From: Coriolopsis trogii
Taxonomy: Eukaryota; Basidiomycota; Agaricomycetes; Polyporales; Polyporaceae
Length of the DNA: 64,000 nt
NCBI GenBank assembly: GCA_020543525.1
Contig: JAHYIO010000003.1
Location: forward strand, 3,100,001-3,164,000
Reading direction: 5' to 3'
Shown in pieces: positions 12,354 through 24,741 of the stretch; position 1 is the stretch's first letter; each line of letters opens with the position of its first letter. The notes under the pieces were generated by a model, which made no database searches, was not told where the DNA came from, and was given only the letters and a program-made list of their open reading frames with translations. The translations under genes and the position numbers were made by a program.

Positions 12354-12626
12354 GTGGTGCAGTAGTGGTGGGTGTACACTTGGTAGGGTGGACGTCTGGA
12401 GAAGAGTGCGAACACAAGGCAGGCGCTGGGAGGAGGTGGAGAGCGATCGTCGGCGCCATCGAATGCGGTGGTGGTAGGTTCGTACAGACTGGGCACCGCC
12501 TCTCGCGGGTGGTGTCCGGGGTCCAGTGCTAAACTCTTCGACATGAGTGAGCAGGCGAGCGTGCGTCAAGACGCAGTCCCTATGTGCATTACTAGGAAAA
12601 TAGAGCGAGTAATCGTATGATAAGAG

Positions 12627-12715
12627 GGTGACGCATTCGAGCGCGAGCGTGGACGATGACGGTCTGGAGAAGAATACTTGCGAACACGAATGCGCTGGGA
12701 GGAGATGGAATCGTC
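12627..12715. repeat. Diverged, internally deleted copy of the 5' end of the spartin-like gene
   Basis: The 21 bp at 12627-12647 are identical to 12249-12269 inside the first exon. Immediately after, 12648-12715 aligns with 12386-12455 (shared TCTGGAGAAGA, TGCGAACAC and GCGCTGGGAGGAG blocks). The copy therefore lacks about 115 bp that in the gene include the start codon. It lies 270-370 bp upstream of the start and so may be part of the promoter or 5' UTR. Confidence 0.7.
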
Positions 12716-13056
12716 GAGCCAAGCCCCACCGGAGCCCTGGAAGCGCATGGCCCACCGCACGACTTTCAAAGAGAGAGGCGTCGAGTCCCACCTGCCAGTG
12801 TCAGTCACCGATGACTCCAGCTTCCCCTGATGGAACAAAGTCAATCTATACATGCCAGTAGGCCTCTTCCCCTTTTGCCGCACAGACGCGGACGACACCT
12901 CGAGGCTCCATTATGCCGTCGCCTTCTTGTTGCGTTCCTGTTCTCGTTTCAACGTTCAGTGGTTCAACACTGCTACGTACAACATATGATACTGCATAAC
13001 AAGAGAACGACGTGTACCGCGGGTACAGGATACATCCAACATGCCTTCCAAAGTCA

Positions 13057-13486
13057 TTACTCGTATTGATCGTCCTCGCCAACGTCACGGCCGGCGGCTA
13101 GCAGTTCAACCAAGCGTGGCGTTCGCTCCCGCATGTTGGACACGTGCGTTCCAGCGCGTTTTCCTGTCGCGGTTAATCGTTCCAGCGCGTTTTCCTGTCG
13201 CGGTTGGACGTTCCAGCGCGTCTGGATGCTGCTCATTTCTACCTGCTCGTCCGCTCGTTCACTTTGCAGTTCATCAGCCTCAAGTTCACCAAGGCCTGCC
13301 GGTTGTGCAGTATGATGAAACACTGCACGCTCCTGCTCGACCATTCCGCGGCCGAGTACGCTTCCCGTCTGCATTTCCGTTTCCGGGAGGCTGTGGGATC
13401 ATCGAGATTCGAGAACAGCCGAGCTCCTGTGCGCGCTTTTGAATATAATCTTCACATCCCATTTTGACCAGCTCGGCAACGGTCAT
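13057..13486 (-). CDS. Small hypothetical protein, two exons
   Basis: Exons 13486-13360 and 13295-13057 join across a 64-nt intron (GTACTC...GGCAG, phase 1) to give 121 residues. The start is MTVAELVKMGCEDYIQKRAQ and the end GRDVGEDDQYE. The product is strongly charged and predicted mostly helical (LGELEADELQSERADEQVE), so a coiled coil is possible. I do not recognise the family. Part of exon 2 (13148-13220) consists of a 31-bp tandem repeat. Since 31 is not a multiple of three, the two copies are read in different frames. Both exons are open and the junction is canonical, but without a homologue the model stays tentative; the plus strand is also open here. Confidence 0.45.
13148..13220. repeat. 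31-bp direct tandem repeat, about 2.3 copies
   Basis: The unit begins GTTCCAGCGCGTTTTCCTGT. Copy 1 is 13148-13178, copy 2 is 13179-13209 and a partial third is 13210-13220. Copies 1 and 2 differ only in their last few bases (TTAATC versus TTGGAC). The tract lies inside the second exon of the small hypothetical gene. Confidence 0.9.
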
Positions 13487-14694
13487 TTTGGTGGTCGTCC
13501 TTTCGCTATAACCTACCCTCCATGGGCTAGCATTGGGTTAAAATCGTACCTTTTCCGAAACCTATCACCGTCATGAGCTGCATTGCACAGTGACAAAGGT
13601 CTACTGGGGAGTTATACTGATTTCTTACGCGGACTATAAGCATCAGTGAAGTCATGCCAGGCTCAGCGCCTCGGTTTCCGGTTATCTGGCCTGAGACCTG
13701 ATCAGCGCGGGGGGCAGCCAGGCTGCAAGCTTCATGCTAAGGAAGATAGCCCTCGGAGGCTCTACAATCGATCAGAAAGTCCGTTAAAGAGACCGCAGAG
13801 ACTTTTTCTCTACCTACCCCTCCCGTTGTCGCTTCTCAACACCCTTGAGTCATTGAGATGCCTTTAATGTACCATGTCTGAAACTCTGCAGACCATCGTC
13901 ATAGTCTGCCCAGGTCTGCCCGCCTCTCCATCTCCGAAGGTGCACGTAGCCGATGCTTCTCAATGCTTCTCTGTTCTCATGAGGTTCTGTGTACTCTCCT
14001 CGTGGCCTACCAGGCATAATATACCCGGACATATCAGCATACGCTCCACCTTGTGACGCAAGTCGGAAGACGACCACGACCCGTTTGTTCATTTGCCTAG
14101 GCTCGTTACCAGCTGCAGCTCCGTCGCGCCACTCCCATGCCTGAGCCAGATCCCCGATCATCGATCAGTTATGGGCGCCAACGCGTCGCCGGGATTAACT
14201 TGTCTATCTCGTGCGCAGCTCGAGCCAGCTGTAGCTAAGTACCATCCAACTTGTTCAATGTGCTTCCGCGGCACGTGGCCTAGTCATTGTCATTGATCCC
14301 TCGGCTATGGACGTGTGGGGACAGGCCCGAATATTTGAAACATCCAGCAATCATCTGCGCGCGGGAAGCAAAGGCTTGCCACTTGATTATGTCCCCTCAC
14401 GGTGCTGCGAGTAGTGTTAGTTAATTCGAGTTATACCCCAGTATGTACCAGTCCGCCTATTGATGAGGTGGATTTGACGAAAATATCAGGCATGGAACTT
14501 ATGCAGAACAGCCTTTAGATGAGGAACTAGCTGGTGCTGCAACATAACCTGTGGTTGTCCTGGACCCTGACTCTATCCACGCTTCCATGGGTGGACTCGC
14601 GGTAAGCTTCTTTTATGAATGCATGAAGTCCGGAGAGAACGCGTAAACGTGCCGTTTTGGACCTCGCAACACGACTCGGGCTGATGATGCTTGG
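13487..14694. other. Gene-poor intergenic region
   Basis: About 1.2 kb with only short, overlapping open frames and no recognisable protein, RNA or repeat. It separates two genes transcribed away from each other. Nothing further could be supported. Confidence 0.45.
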
Positions 14695-14702
14695 TATAAA
14701 TA
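14695..14702 (+). promoter_or_regulatory. TATA box of the following gene
   Basis: TATAAATA lies 102 bp before the ATG at 14804. This is a textbook TATA match with plausible spacing for a fungal transcription start plus short 5' UTR. It suggests the gene is inducible and not housekeeping. Confidence 0.6.
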
Positions 14703-14803
14703 CACTCAGCGATGCTTGGGGTATAGACACCACATACAGCCCTGCACTCAGACGTTCGCATATCACATCACACACCTCTGTACCGACTCAGAGCCCCTCG
14801 ATC

Positions 14804-15887
14804 ATGTCGTCTTCTGCCACCACTTACGTACCAAGGCCCGAATGGAGGAAGATATCCTCCGACGCTGTCGGCGAGCAGGTCAGTTGCATGTAGTGCAGAC
14901 GGCCAACTCGGCGCTCACCAATAGTACGGCTGGCAATAGGAATCCAACCTAGACACTCACAACCATCGTGAGGACGGAGATTGTACCGTGTCGTGTCGGT
15001 CCAGGAATGATGTATGTAGCAGACCGGCCAGTCGTCTACGTGCTCACCGGGTTCGCCAGTCCCATCACAATCGATTTGGGGATGACCAAAACCGGACGGG
15101 ACACCGAGCATCGGTGAACCCCGCCGTAGTACCCGTTGCAGCCTGCACGGGAGGTGCTACTGCTGCACCTGCCAATCCGGAGGAGTCATTGCCCACCGTA
15201 ATAGTGCGTCCACTCGCACATTTCTCTGCGTGACACTGAGCGAAGGAACTTTGCTAGCCTGTGCACGAGCCGCTGCCCTGTATAGAATACACGAACGGGC
15301 GTAACAGCTCGACCGTGTCTGGCGCCTCGATCAGTTTCACATGTCGGAATGGTACGCCACTGTACCTCTGGGAAGTGATCAAGAAGGAGGAGCTCCGCAC
15401 AGTGGATCTCTTGGACGGCGACTTGCCTGCAGGGTTTCCAGAAGACACCAGTATGAAAATCTCTATTCGATTGACCGTGAGTCGTGGTGACCGCACGATT
15501 ATTGAGACTCTACTCACCTAGCTGCATGGACACAACCCAGTTCGAGGGGCACAAGCCTCACACTCGACAGATCTACATACGGAGGGAAACAAAAGAGCGC
15601 CAGTTCATCTCCAAGAAGCTGCTCGCTCACCAGATCGCGACAGAGATGAAAACTTTCCTTGTGAGTGATCGCTGCTAGCCAGCCTGGACTGCGGCCAAGC
15701 TGACATGTCGGCATTATAGAACCGAGAGCGAGAGAGAAGAAGGCCGCTGATGCACAATGGCTTTCCCGTCGGTCTCTACCATCTCTCCATTTGTCGCGTC
15801 GACCGCGTCTCGACCGGATCCTGGGTGCCCTTCTTCGGGATCGGCACGTGGCGCAGCGTAGAAGATGGAAAGACGATTGCTGCTTGA
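14804..15887 (+). CDS. Hypothetical fungal protein, multi-exon, middle of model uncertain
   Basis: The ends are well supported. Exon 1 (14804-14878) encodes MSSSATTYVPRPEWRKISSD, donor GTCAGT. Later exons are about 15256-15476 (containing ISFTCRNGTPLYLWEVIKKE), 15541-15660 (HKPHTRQIYIRRETKERQF) and 15720-15887, ending GTWRSVEDGKTIAA and a stop. The last three junctions are GTGAGT...AG, phase 0. Between exon 1 and 15256 an open segment (14953-15113, GMMYVADRPVVYVLTGF) may be another exon, but its downstream junction does not match phase with the next exon as I read it. The order of motifs recalls an uncharacterised family common in polypores, with a YVPRPEWRK start and a VSTGSW-type end. Function is unknown. 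A frame-breaking change in the middle cannot be excluded. Confidence 0.55.
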
Positions 15888-17153
15888 GTGGTGGTTGGGA
15901 ATATCTATGAGCGTGCGCACCTTCCCTGTAGCATAGTAGTAGACTTCTATCGACGGGCCCACGGGCCCGCTGCCTGCCTGTCTGCGAGCCGAATCCGAGA
16001 CTGTTGTTAGGTTTCAATTATGTTATCATCTAGGTTATCATCTAGAAAGATAGAAAGAAGCACTCACTCGTGCGGGATTCTCTTGACTTTGTGTCCCAAT
16101 GGCGTGCCTACACAGCGGGGGTGGATGGTTATTAGCTACTTACACCGCGACAACTCGCCTGGCAGCGCAAGTGGCTATACAGCGGAGTTTAGAGGCGGAG
16201 ATAAGCGCCAGACCTCCATCAAAGCCTGAGCGCGATGCGGTTGCAGATTGTGCAGACTCCCATCTTCCTCCCGTCTCATGCAACGAAAAGCCGCACCATA
16301 CGCTACTTTGGAGTGCGGGGGGGGGGGGGGGGGGGTAGCCAACACATTCTCACAAGTACGGATCACCGTGCGTCCTGACTACTGACACTCCAGAACGAAA
16401 GGAATATGTATACAGTAAGGGCCGATCAAGGGATTCAAGTACCGAACAATCGACTGGGCCATCCGGGTATGTAGCAACACACCAAAGTCAGTTTGTCGAG
16501 TCAATACTATCCTGACGACACCAGCTCAGGCAGCATCACGCACAACTCCCAACAGCTGCAATTTCTAAACTCACGGGTATTAGACCCCCCATGTACCCAA
16601 TTCCAAACGGATATGAACTACACAACATTGGACTAGAACAGACGCGGCAAAAAGAGAAGAGAGAAACGAAAACGTCAAAGAGCAAATGCCTCCACCCCGC
16701 ACGGCGCACGGCACAAACGCAGGTCAGGACAAGAGGGTGTGTAGCGCGCGCGTCTCAAGTCCCACGTCACGCGTTCTCGCGCTCCGGGTCGGGAGACCAG
16801 CTCGTCACAGGCCGTACTAGGTAGCGAGAGAGACAAGAGAGGATGAATTCGGAAAACAGAAGGAAAAACAAGCGGGCAGGCGCAGGAACGCGAGTGAGAA
16901 GGGGGGGACGGAGGGGGATGCACAATGTGTGTATTTAGGGTGAGTTCACGATAGATGGAGGTTGGGGAAGGGCGAGAAAAGCGCGATATATCTTCGGGCG
17001 GCGAGAAACATCGTGGGTGGGCGTGCATGAACGGTTGAAAGTAAAACGTGCAGCGGTCGTAAAGAGATACGGACGTCTCGTGGGCGGCAGTAAAGAAGCA
17101 GACAGAACGCAGACAAGGATGAGACGGCCCGTTCGGTATCGTCTCCCCTCTCA
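15888..17153. other. Intergenic region with a long G homopolymer
   Basis: This region lies between two converging genes and includes the CDC42 3' UTR. The only structure seen is a run of about 19 G at 16317-16335 and a small doublet TTATCATCTAG at about 16023-16045. No supported gene. Confidence 0.5.
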
Positions 17154-18982
<1,829 letters not shown>

Positions 18983-19740
18983 ATGTCGACTGCTCCGGAC
19001 GTATCAAAGTATGCAAACTACCAGAATATTACATGTGTCACCCTGACGTCGTATTTGCAAGGTGGCGACATCTCCCACCACCTCCGGGCTTTGCGTCTGT
19101 GGTACACTCTGTATGTGGCATTCCAGGTCGCGTCATACCTCTCCTAGCTCACGAACCCATGCCTCCCTCCTTCTCAGTCCAAATCATCTAACAAATCGGT
19201 GACACCGGCAGCAGCAACATCATCCTATGAACAGCTGAAAGAGAAGCGCGCATGGGACCTCGCGTTCTCCCCAGCAAAGTCCCTTCCCATGCAGGCCTTC
19301 ATGCTGTATATGTCCGGAGGAGGCGTGCAGATCTTTAGCATGGGCATCGTCTTCATGTTGCTCTCTAGCCCGTTCAAGAACGTTGCTTCCATCAACTCTG
19401 GTACGTCGCATCTGCAACCTCTACACAATTCTCCCGTGCCTCAAGAACGTCCACCCTTTCTCGCGCTTCAGCATTCGCACCATTCGCACCCGCGTCATCA
19501 TCACCCAAGTCATTGAGCACTCTGCCGCTCCAGAAGATGATGTACTTGATATGCAACCTCCTCACGCTGGCGTTGGGTCTGTGGAAGTGCCGCTCGATGG
19601 GTCTGCTGCCAACGGGGACGGGAGACTGGCTTGCATTCGAGACAAGAGGCCAGGTGCGTCCACAAACGCTGCTTCCTCTCCTCGCCCTCACTCACATGCT
19701 TGTGTATGTGATATAGCCGCCAGAGATACTGCTGATATGA
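18983..19740 (+). CDS. EMC4: ER membrane protein complex subunit 4 (EMC4/TMEM85)
   Basis: Five exons (18983-19008, 19062-19110, 19178-19400, 19472-19653, 19717-19740) give 167 residues. The start MSTAPDVSK is joined to [12 protein letters not shown], then [21 protein letters not shown]. The core signature is [20 protein letters not shown] followed by [23 protein letters not shown], which is diagnostic for EMC4. A second hydrophobic segment ([19 protein letters not shown]) and the ending [17 protein letters not shown] follow. EMC4 is part of the ER membrane insertase for tail-anchored and multi-pass proteins. The exon 2 donor could be GTGGTA at 19099 instead of GTATGT at 19111; both keep the frame. 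Confidence 0.93.
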
Positions 19741-22162
19741 CGCTTCCCTAGGCTTCGCGAGTCCAGAGTGAGTCTCGTCTTAATGTAGTCATTCCAGAGT
19801 CTGTTGTGAATTGGTGGCATGATTATTCCGCATCAATATATCGTTCATGTCTGCTTACTGAGGAAAGGCACCGTTATCTGCCACCACCGCGGTACGGGGG
19901 GTTTTGCAGTGCAGAGCGTGCCGTCAGACAAAATTGCCAATCCCTGGTCGTCGCCGACCCCTCCTGGTATCCACAACGCTTGCGTTTCGGTCCGTCAAAT
20001 CATTGCTTTATGCTCCACGGAACATGACAGACCGCTCAGGGACTGAGGTCTTGTCATTATAGCCCCTTCTCGTCTAGGGTTGCCCAACACGGACAATGCT
20101 CATGCGTGGATCATGGCCACGAGAGCACAGAATGAAGCTAATTAGAAAGTAAGCGGTGCAGTAAATGGGTTTGATGACAATTTACGAGTACTTACCTCCA
20201 GGAGTTACGTTGTGAGGGTCGACGTCCGCACCCTGGACTGGTCCTCTTCAGGTTCTCTCCACCCCTAACGCTGACAGCCACGGAAACCGCCGTTGGTAAC
20301 GCCATATCCCGCGGCCGAAGACAGCCGCGGTGTCGTGTCCGTTATGTTCGCGATCATCCATCCTCGCCCGCTAATCACGCAAAGACGCGGGTGAGGAGGA
20401 GGCCCCTATACCACCTTGCGCCTCCGAGCGGAAGCAAGCGGTGCGGCGCCGACGTCGACAGAGGCTCAGGATGGTTCACCTGGCTGGTCCCGCACGAGCT
20501 GATCAAGCCCGTCTGGGCCCAGGGCTGCGCCCGACGGCATCCAGACGACGATGTCTTCGCTTTCGACAGTGTCAAGCTGAGGACGCGAAGGAACACATAA
20601 CTATCTGTCGTGCGTTACACCACCCCTTCCCCGAAAGTTCGTTATAGTCCTGTACAATGTTGCGCGGATTTCGCCGCCGGGAAGAGCTACTTCTCGATCG
20701 TCGCGGGCTAAATACCGTGTAGGGGAGCGACCCATATATGATTTAGCGTAGCGGCTGCCTGCGTCTGCCGTGATTACCTCTTCGCAGGACCTGAACGGGT
20801 CCTCAAACGTCGATGGAGCGGACTTGAGATGTCTAACTTACACGAGCGGCACAGGGTTCAACGCTCTCATCAAGGCCACCAGAGGTGAGACATGGCACTG
20901 AAGCTGTCAACGCTGTATCAGCTAGTCTATCATTGGACGAGGGTCGACTTACCGTCTTTGGTAGCAAAAGGCTGCTCGTGCTGTTCGGTAGTACCGAAGA
21001 TAGTCCTGGGCCGCCGCCACCGCCGCCGGTGTTGTTGCAACGTAGGGGATTTGACGACCCACGCGTCGTATGCGCCTATGCGCGTCTCTGTATAGCGATA
21101 AACACCGGTACCTACGACCGGGCGTACTGTCAACTTGCCATCAGAACGATGAGCTGGACTCGAGTGGATCTCATCGCCTCCTATTGCAGCTTGCCCCCAG
21201 AGGTCAATATGTCCCGAATCGTGCGCACACCGATCGCCAAGCGTGCTCCTCGAACTCAGCACGAAACTCAGCACCTCACATAAGCCCAGCGATCTCACCG
21301 GAGGACCCTCATCCTTGGGACGACCATATGCAAGGTGGGACTCCAGTGATCGAGGGGCATGGCCCAGGCGACAGGTAAGTGCTCTATCATGCATATGCAT
21401 GCATCAGTGGTCATCCAGTGCTTGTATCGTATCGTGCGATCGAAATCGAGGTAAATCGGGTCGCTCGTTGCAGGGTTACGGTGGCGCGTCAGTCTTCTTT
21501 GTTCTACTATTGCCGCCGCCTGCGACACAGTCTCGAACTGTGAACGGCAAGTGGGCCTTGCGGACATCCCGAGTCGCGTCGGAGGCTGGAGCGTCGGGAG
21601 CTGTGAATGCGTGGTCACAGCGTTCGTGAACAGATGAGCAAAGGTACATTGGGGCAAGACGACATGCTGACTACCCTGTGTGGTAGGTGGCGGCCATATC
21701 CGTAACTCAACACAATAGGATGGTAGTAAACCCCTGGGAGGGATTTTGTACGGGATTTGGAGAAATGATATACAGCGCTGTGAGCTCGTAGGGAAGTTCG
21801 TGAATCGTAGAAATTGCAACAGAGAGGCGGAAAGAACATAATGTACACGTAGGAGAACATGCCGGCGCTCTGAAACTGGCATGGTGGTGCAGGGAGGATT
21901 AATGAAGGGAAGCGGAACAGTGTCACGGAGATTGTAACGGAGTGAGGCTGGGATTAGAATACAATCGCAAGGTAATCATCACTGATACAGGGTGATCGTA
22001 CAAAGTAGTTGGCCAGGGCCATCACAATATCGTGGGGCACTAAACAAGACACGAACGAAACCAGAGACTAGGGAGGATGTGGATGGCGTCCAGACATGCA
22101 TTCGATTGGCAACCAATCCTGAAGCAGAAAACTTACGGACTGCGACGTACGTACGTCGGTGG
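19741..22162. other. Gene-poor region with coding-like fragments
   Basis: About 2.4 kb with no complete gene. Two short stretches look coding-like on the plus strand. One is at about 20430-20600, where one frame reads GWFTWLVPHELIKPVW and DDDVFAFDSVK. The other, about 20788-20885, reads NVDGADLRCLTYTSGTGF and ends at a GTGAGA donor-like site. They cannot be linked into one frame, so they may be remnants of a decayed gene. The part beyond 21.3 kb shows nothing beyond the 3' flank of the membrane-protein gene. Confidence 0.35.
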
Positions 22163-23021
22163 CTAGAACGTCAAAGCCTCCTTGAACTTTGTACCGTTGT
22201 CAAACTTGCGCATCGAGCGTATGCTAACCGAGTCAGCCCCACCGCTGGAAGCGGTTTGCACGGAGAAAGTCCTCTCGTCGCGCGGCTTGTACTCGTACCC
22301 GTTGTCTTCGTCCGCATCCGTATGGGGAGGGAGCATGGGAGGCGGTGACTCCCGCAAGGACGGTTCCGTGCCTTCGGGAGCTCCAACGACTAAGCCCATA
22401 GGGGCTCGCGGCCCGTCCGTATCTAGTGGTCCCGTGTCAGGGAGGAATGATGCCGGCGGCGCACCGTGACTGGAGGGTGCACGGAGCTCGACCTCGACGG
22501 AGTCTGTACTTGCCCCCGCCGCGGGAGAGTAATCTGCGCGCGCCGGGCGTCCCGCGGAACTGGACAAAGACGTGGGGTGCTCGGTCTCCCGCTCCCGCAG
22601 CTGGCTCGAAGGATAGCGAATGGGGTCTATGGATGCGTCCCATGCGTCGCCGTCTTCTCCTGAAGCCTTGATCCACCCGCTCTCCCGACCAAATAGTCGG
22701 GTGAAACGTTCGCGGATGCCAGGCGGGCCTATGGGCACCTCGGTGGAGAAATCTCGTCGACGGGCTCTACGCATCTGCCGCTCATACGGTGTGGGCTCAT
22801 GATGTTTGAGGAGAACGAAGATGCCAATGCATGAGATGAGGAAGACAATGGCGAGGGAGACGACAAGGGCGATGAAACCGCCAAAGGAGCCTCCTATCTC
22901 TGGGCGAGATTCCTGGACGTTTGCGCTCTTTCGAACGGGTCAATGCATGGCTTGTGAGCTTGCAAATCGTTTGTCCGCATCAATTCGAACGTACCACGGG
23001 AAGAGGAGTTGGGGCAGGCAT
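22163..23021 (-). CDS. Single-pass membrane protein with a long cytosolic tail, uncharacterised
   Basis: Two exons (23021-22995 and 22927-22163) give 263 residues. A short N-terminus (MPAPTPLPV, joined to SANVQESRPEIGG) precedes one transmembrane helix, FGGFIALVVSLAIVFLISCI. The conserved-looking juxtamembrane block HHEPTPYERQMRRARRRDF then leads to a disordered tail rich in Ser, Pro and acidic residues. It ends SIRSMRKFDNGTKFKEALTF. This arrangement resembles a family of small agaricomycete membrane proteins with a PTPYER block and a KFDNGTKFKE end; no function is known to me. The 67-nt intron has a canonical GTACGT donor and phase 0. Confidence 0.75.
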
Positions 23022-23565
23022 CTCTCCTGCTCGTTCCACCAAAAGACCCATTACGTCAGATCGACGGGTATCGAGCGCTATGGACAACCAGATGTGTGCA
23101 AACTACGGCGAGATGAAGTCGAGCAATTGTGAAGCAAAGTCAAGATGATTATGTCGTCTTATGACCTGATTTTGAGTGGACCCCCGAAGGGAAGGATGGA
23201 CGTTGGGAACAGCTTGCGCCTCATGGACTGGCAATGGTCGGAGGAAGCACGCCGTTGCACGAGACGCAGTGGAGCGGAGATACCCGCTATGTCCCATTTA
23301 CGGTAATCTGATAACCTTGGAGTAGAAATCTATCTTGTCCCACTCGTCTTATGAACACAACCACAGATGTTGAGTGAGGATGAAAAAAGGGCAACGCCTC
23401 TGTGTACGGAAGGGAAGTCATTATATGGTATTCTCGAGCAAACCTGAGCAGCACACGTAATTTATGATGAAGTCGTATCTAGAGGAGTAGCTGGGATAAG
23501 TCCACATCTGGGCTTATCTTTGGATATGTCAAGTTTACGTGTCGTTCACACGGACTGACGTTCTG
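23022..23565. other. Intergenic, promoter side of the membrane-protein gene
   Basis: No supported gene. It ends at the left target-site duplication of the transposable element. Confidence 0.4.
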
Positions 23566-23573
23566 GTTGCCTC
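23566..23573. repeat. Left target-site duplication
   Basis: GTTGCCTC occurs immediately outside both ends of the inverted-repeat element (here and at 24212-24219). An 8-bp duplication is the hallmark of hAT-type insertion. If the inverted repeat is instead taken to start one base earlier (CAGGACCC), the duplication shortens to 6 bp (TTGCCT). Confidence 0.8.
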
Positions 23574-24211
23574 AGGACCCCCGAATATCCCTACAAATGC
23601 CTGGGCAATGTGCGGACCAAAATGGGTGGTCGCCAGGCCCGAGGGGTGAACCGAAATCGGACCAAAAGTGGCGGTCTGGCGACGGAATGGGTGTTTCAGG
23701 ATGCGGACCAATGTACGCGGGGGTGCGGAAGGTCTGATCCTGTGCGGACCAGCGCCCGAGGGTTGATAGAGATTTCAAACTCCGTTAGGGCAACGGATAC
23801 ATTGGACTTCGATAACTATTAGCGCGCTTTGTCCACCGTTCTTACTCTTCAATAAAAGACATCCGCAAGGCTATATCAGAGCTGGAGAAGCGCCAGAAGG
23901 CTGGCTACAAAGGTGACGGTAATGACGACGACGACGACACTGACAACTGAATATGCCTGTAGTACATATGTGGATACAAGGAAGGTCATATAGATGCTGC
24001 CCGAGTGGTTCAGCGGTCCAGAAAGCGGAAAATGAGCACGGACAGCAGCGATGAGGCCTGACCCTTGGTGCGGACCAAAATGGGCGGTCGCTGAGGGCTG
24101 AGACGCGATGCGGACCAAAACGGCCCAAAACGACAAAAAACGTTGCGGACCAAACTGGTCAAAAATGGCTATTTTCCGGATCAGGCATCTGTAGGGATAT
24201 TCGGGGGTCCT
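23574..24211. mobile_element. Non-autonomous hAT-like DNA transposon (MITE-like), 638 bp
   Basis: The ends are 30-bp terminal inverted repeats, 23574-23603 and 24182-24211, with a single mismatch. They start AGGACCCCCGAATATCCCTA. Exact 8-bp direct repeats flank the element. Inside, CGGACCA recurs at least six times. Three copies lie near the left side (about 23613, 23703, 23744; a fourth reads TCGGACCA near 23657) and three near the right (about 24070, 24110, 24145). Two copies extend to GCGGACCAAAATGGG. Subterminal short repeats of this kind are typical transposase-binding sites of hAT elements. No transposase frame exists in 638 bp, so mobility would need a transposase in trans. The superfamily call rests on duplication length and subterminal repeats. 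Confidence 0.85.
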
Positions 24212-24219
24212 GTTGCCTC
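24212..24219. repeat. Right target-site duplication
   Basis: Second copy of GTTGCCTC, matching 23566-23573. Confidence 0.8.
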
Positions 24220-24741
24220 ACATTACCGCGTAAATACGCACTGCCCCTTCGAAGCCTCGCTGTTGGTCCAAGTATACATCGCCTTCAGCTTCCCAATCCA
24301 GGCAGGTACGTTCCCCAAACCATCAGCGCAGGCGGTATAACCAAGCAATGTCGTTTTCATTTTCAGATCGGGGTATCGAGCGGCCACGAGCGCAGGACGC
24401 TCAGCGCGACGCAACAGGAGAGGCCAGAAGCTAGTGTACAAATGGCACAAGACGAACCGAAGGAGACCCGGCGGAGAGTCCGGGAGGCACGAAAGGACGG
24501 GAGTTGGTTACAGATACAACCGAAAAGAAAGGTGAGTCCGCAGGAATATGATATGCTACAGGAGAGTCGAAAGATTTCGTCCGTCGTCAGCGCACGTCGG
24601 CGGGGGTGCAAAGGCATATACGGGTCGTGAAGGGGTCATAGAGCACATACACGAAGCGGTTGGAACCGTCTAGAGAAGAGATGGATGAAAGGCATAAGGC
24701 ATAATGAGACGCGGCAGAACATGCCAACGACTGCGAACCCT

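Noticed and set aside
23997..24030. tRNA-Ser-like GCCCGAGTGGTTCAGCGG
   Set aside because: It resembles an A/D-arm, but no matching acceptor stem, anticodon loop or B box follows, and it lies inside the transposon.
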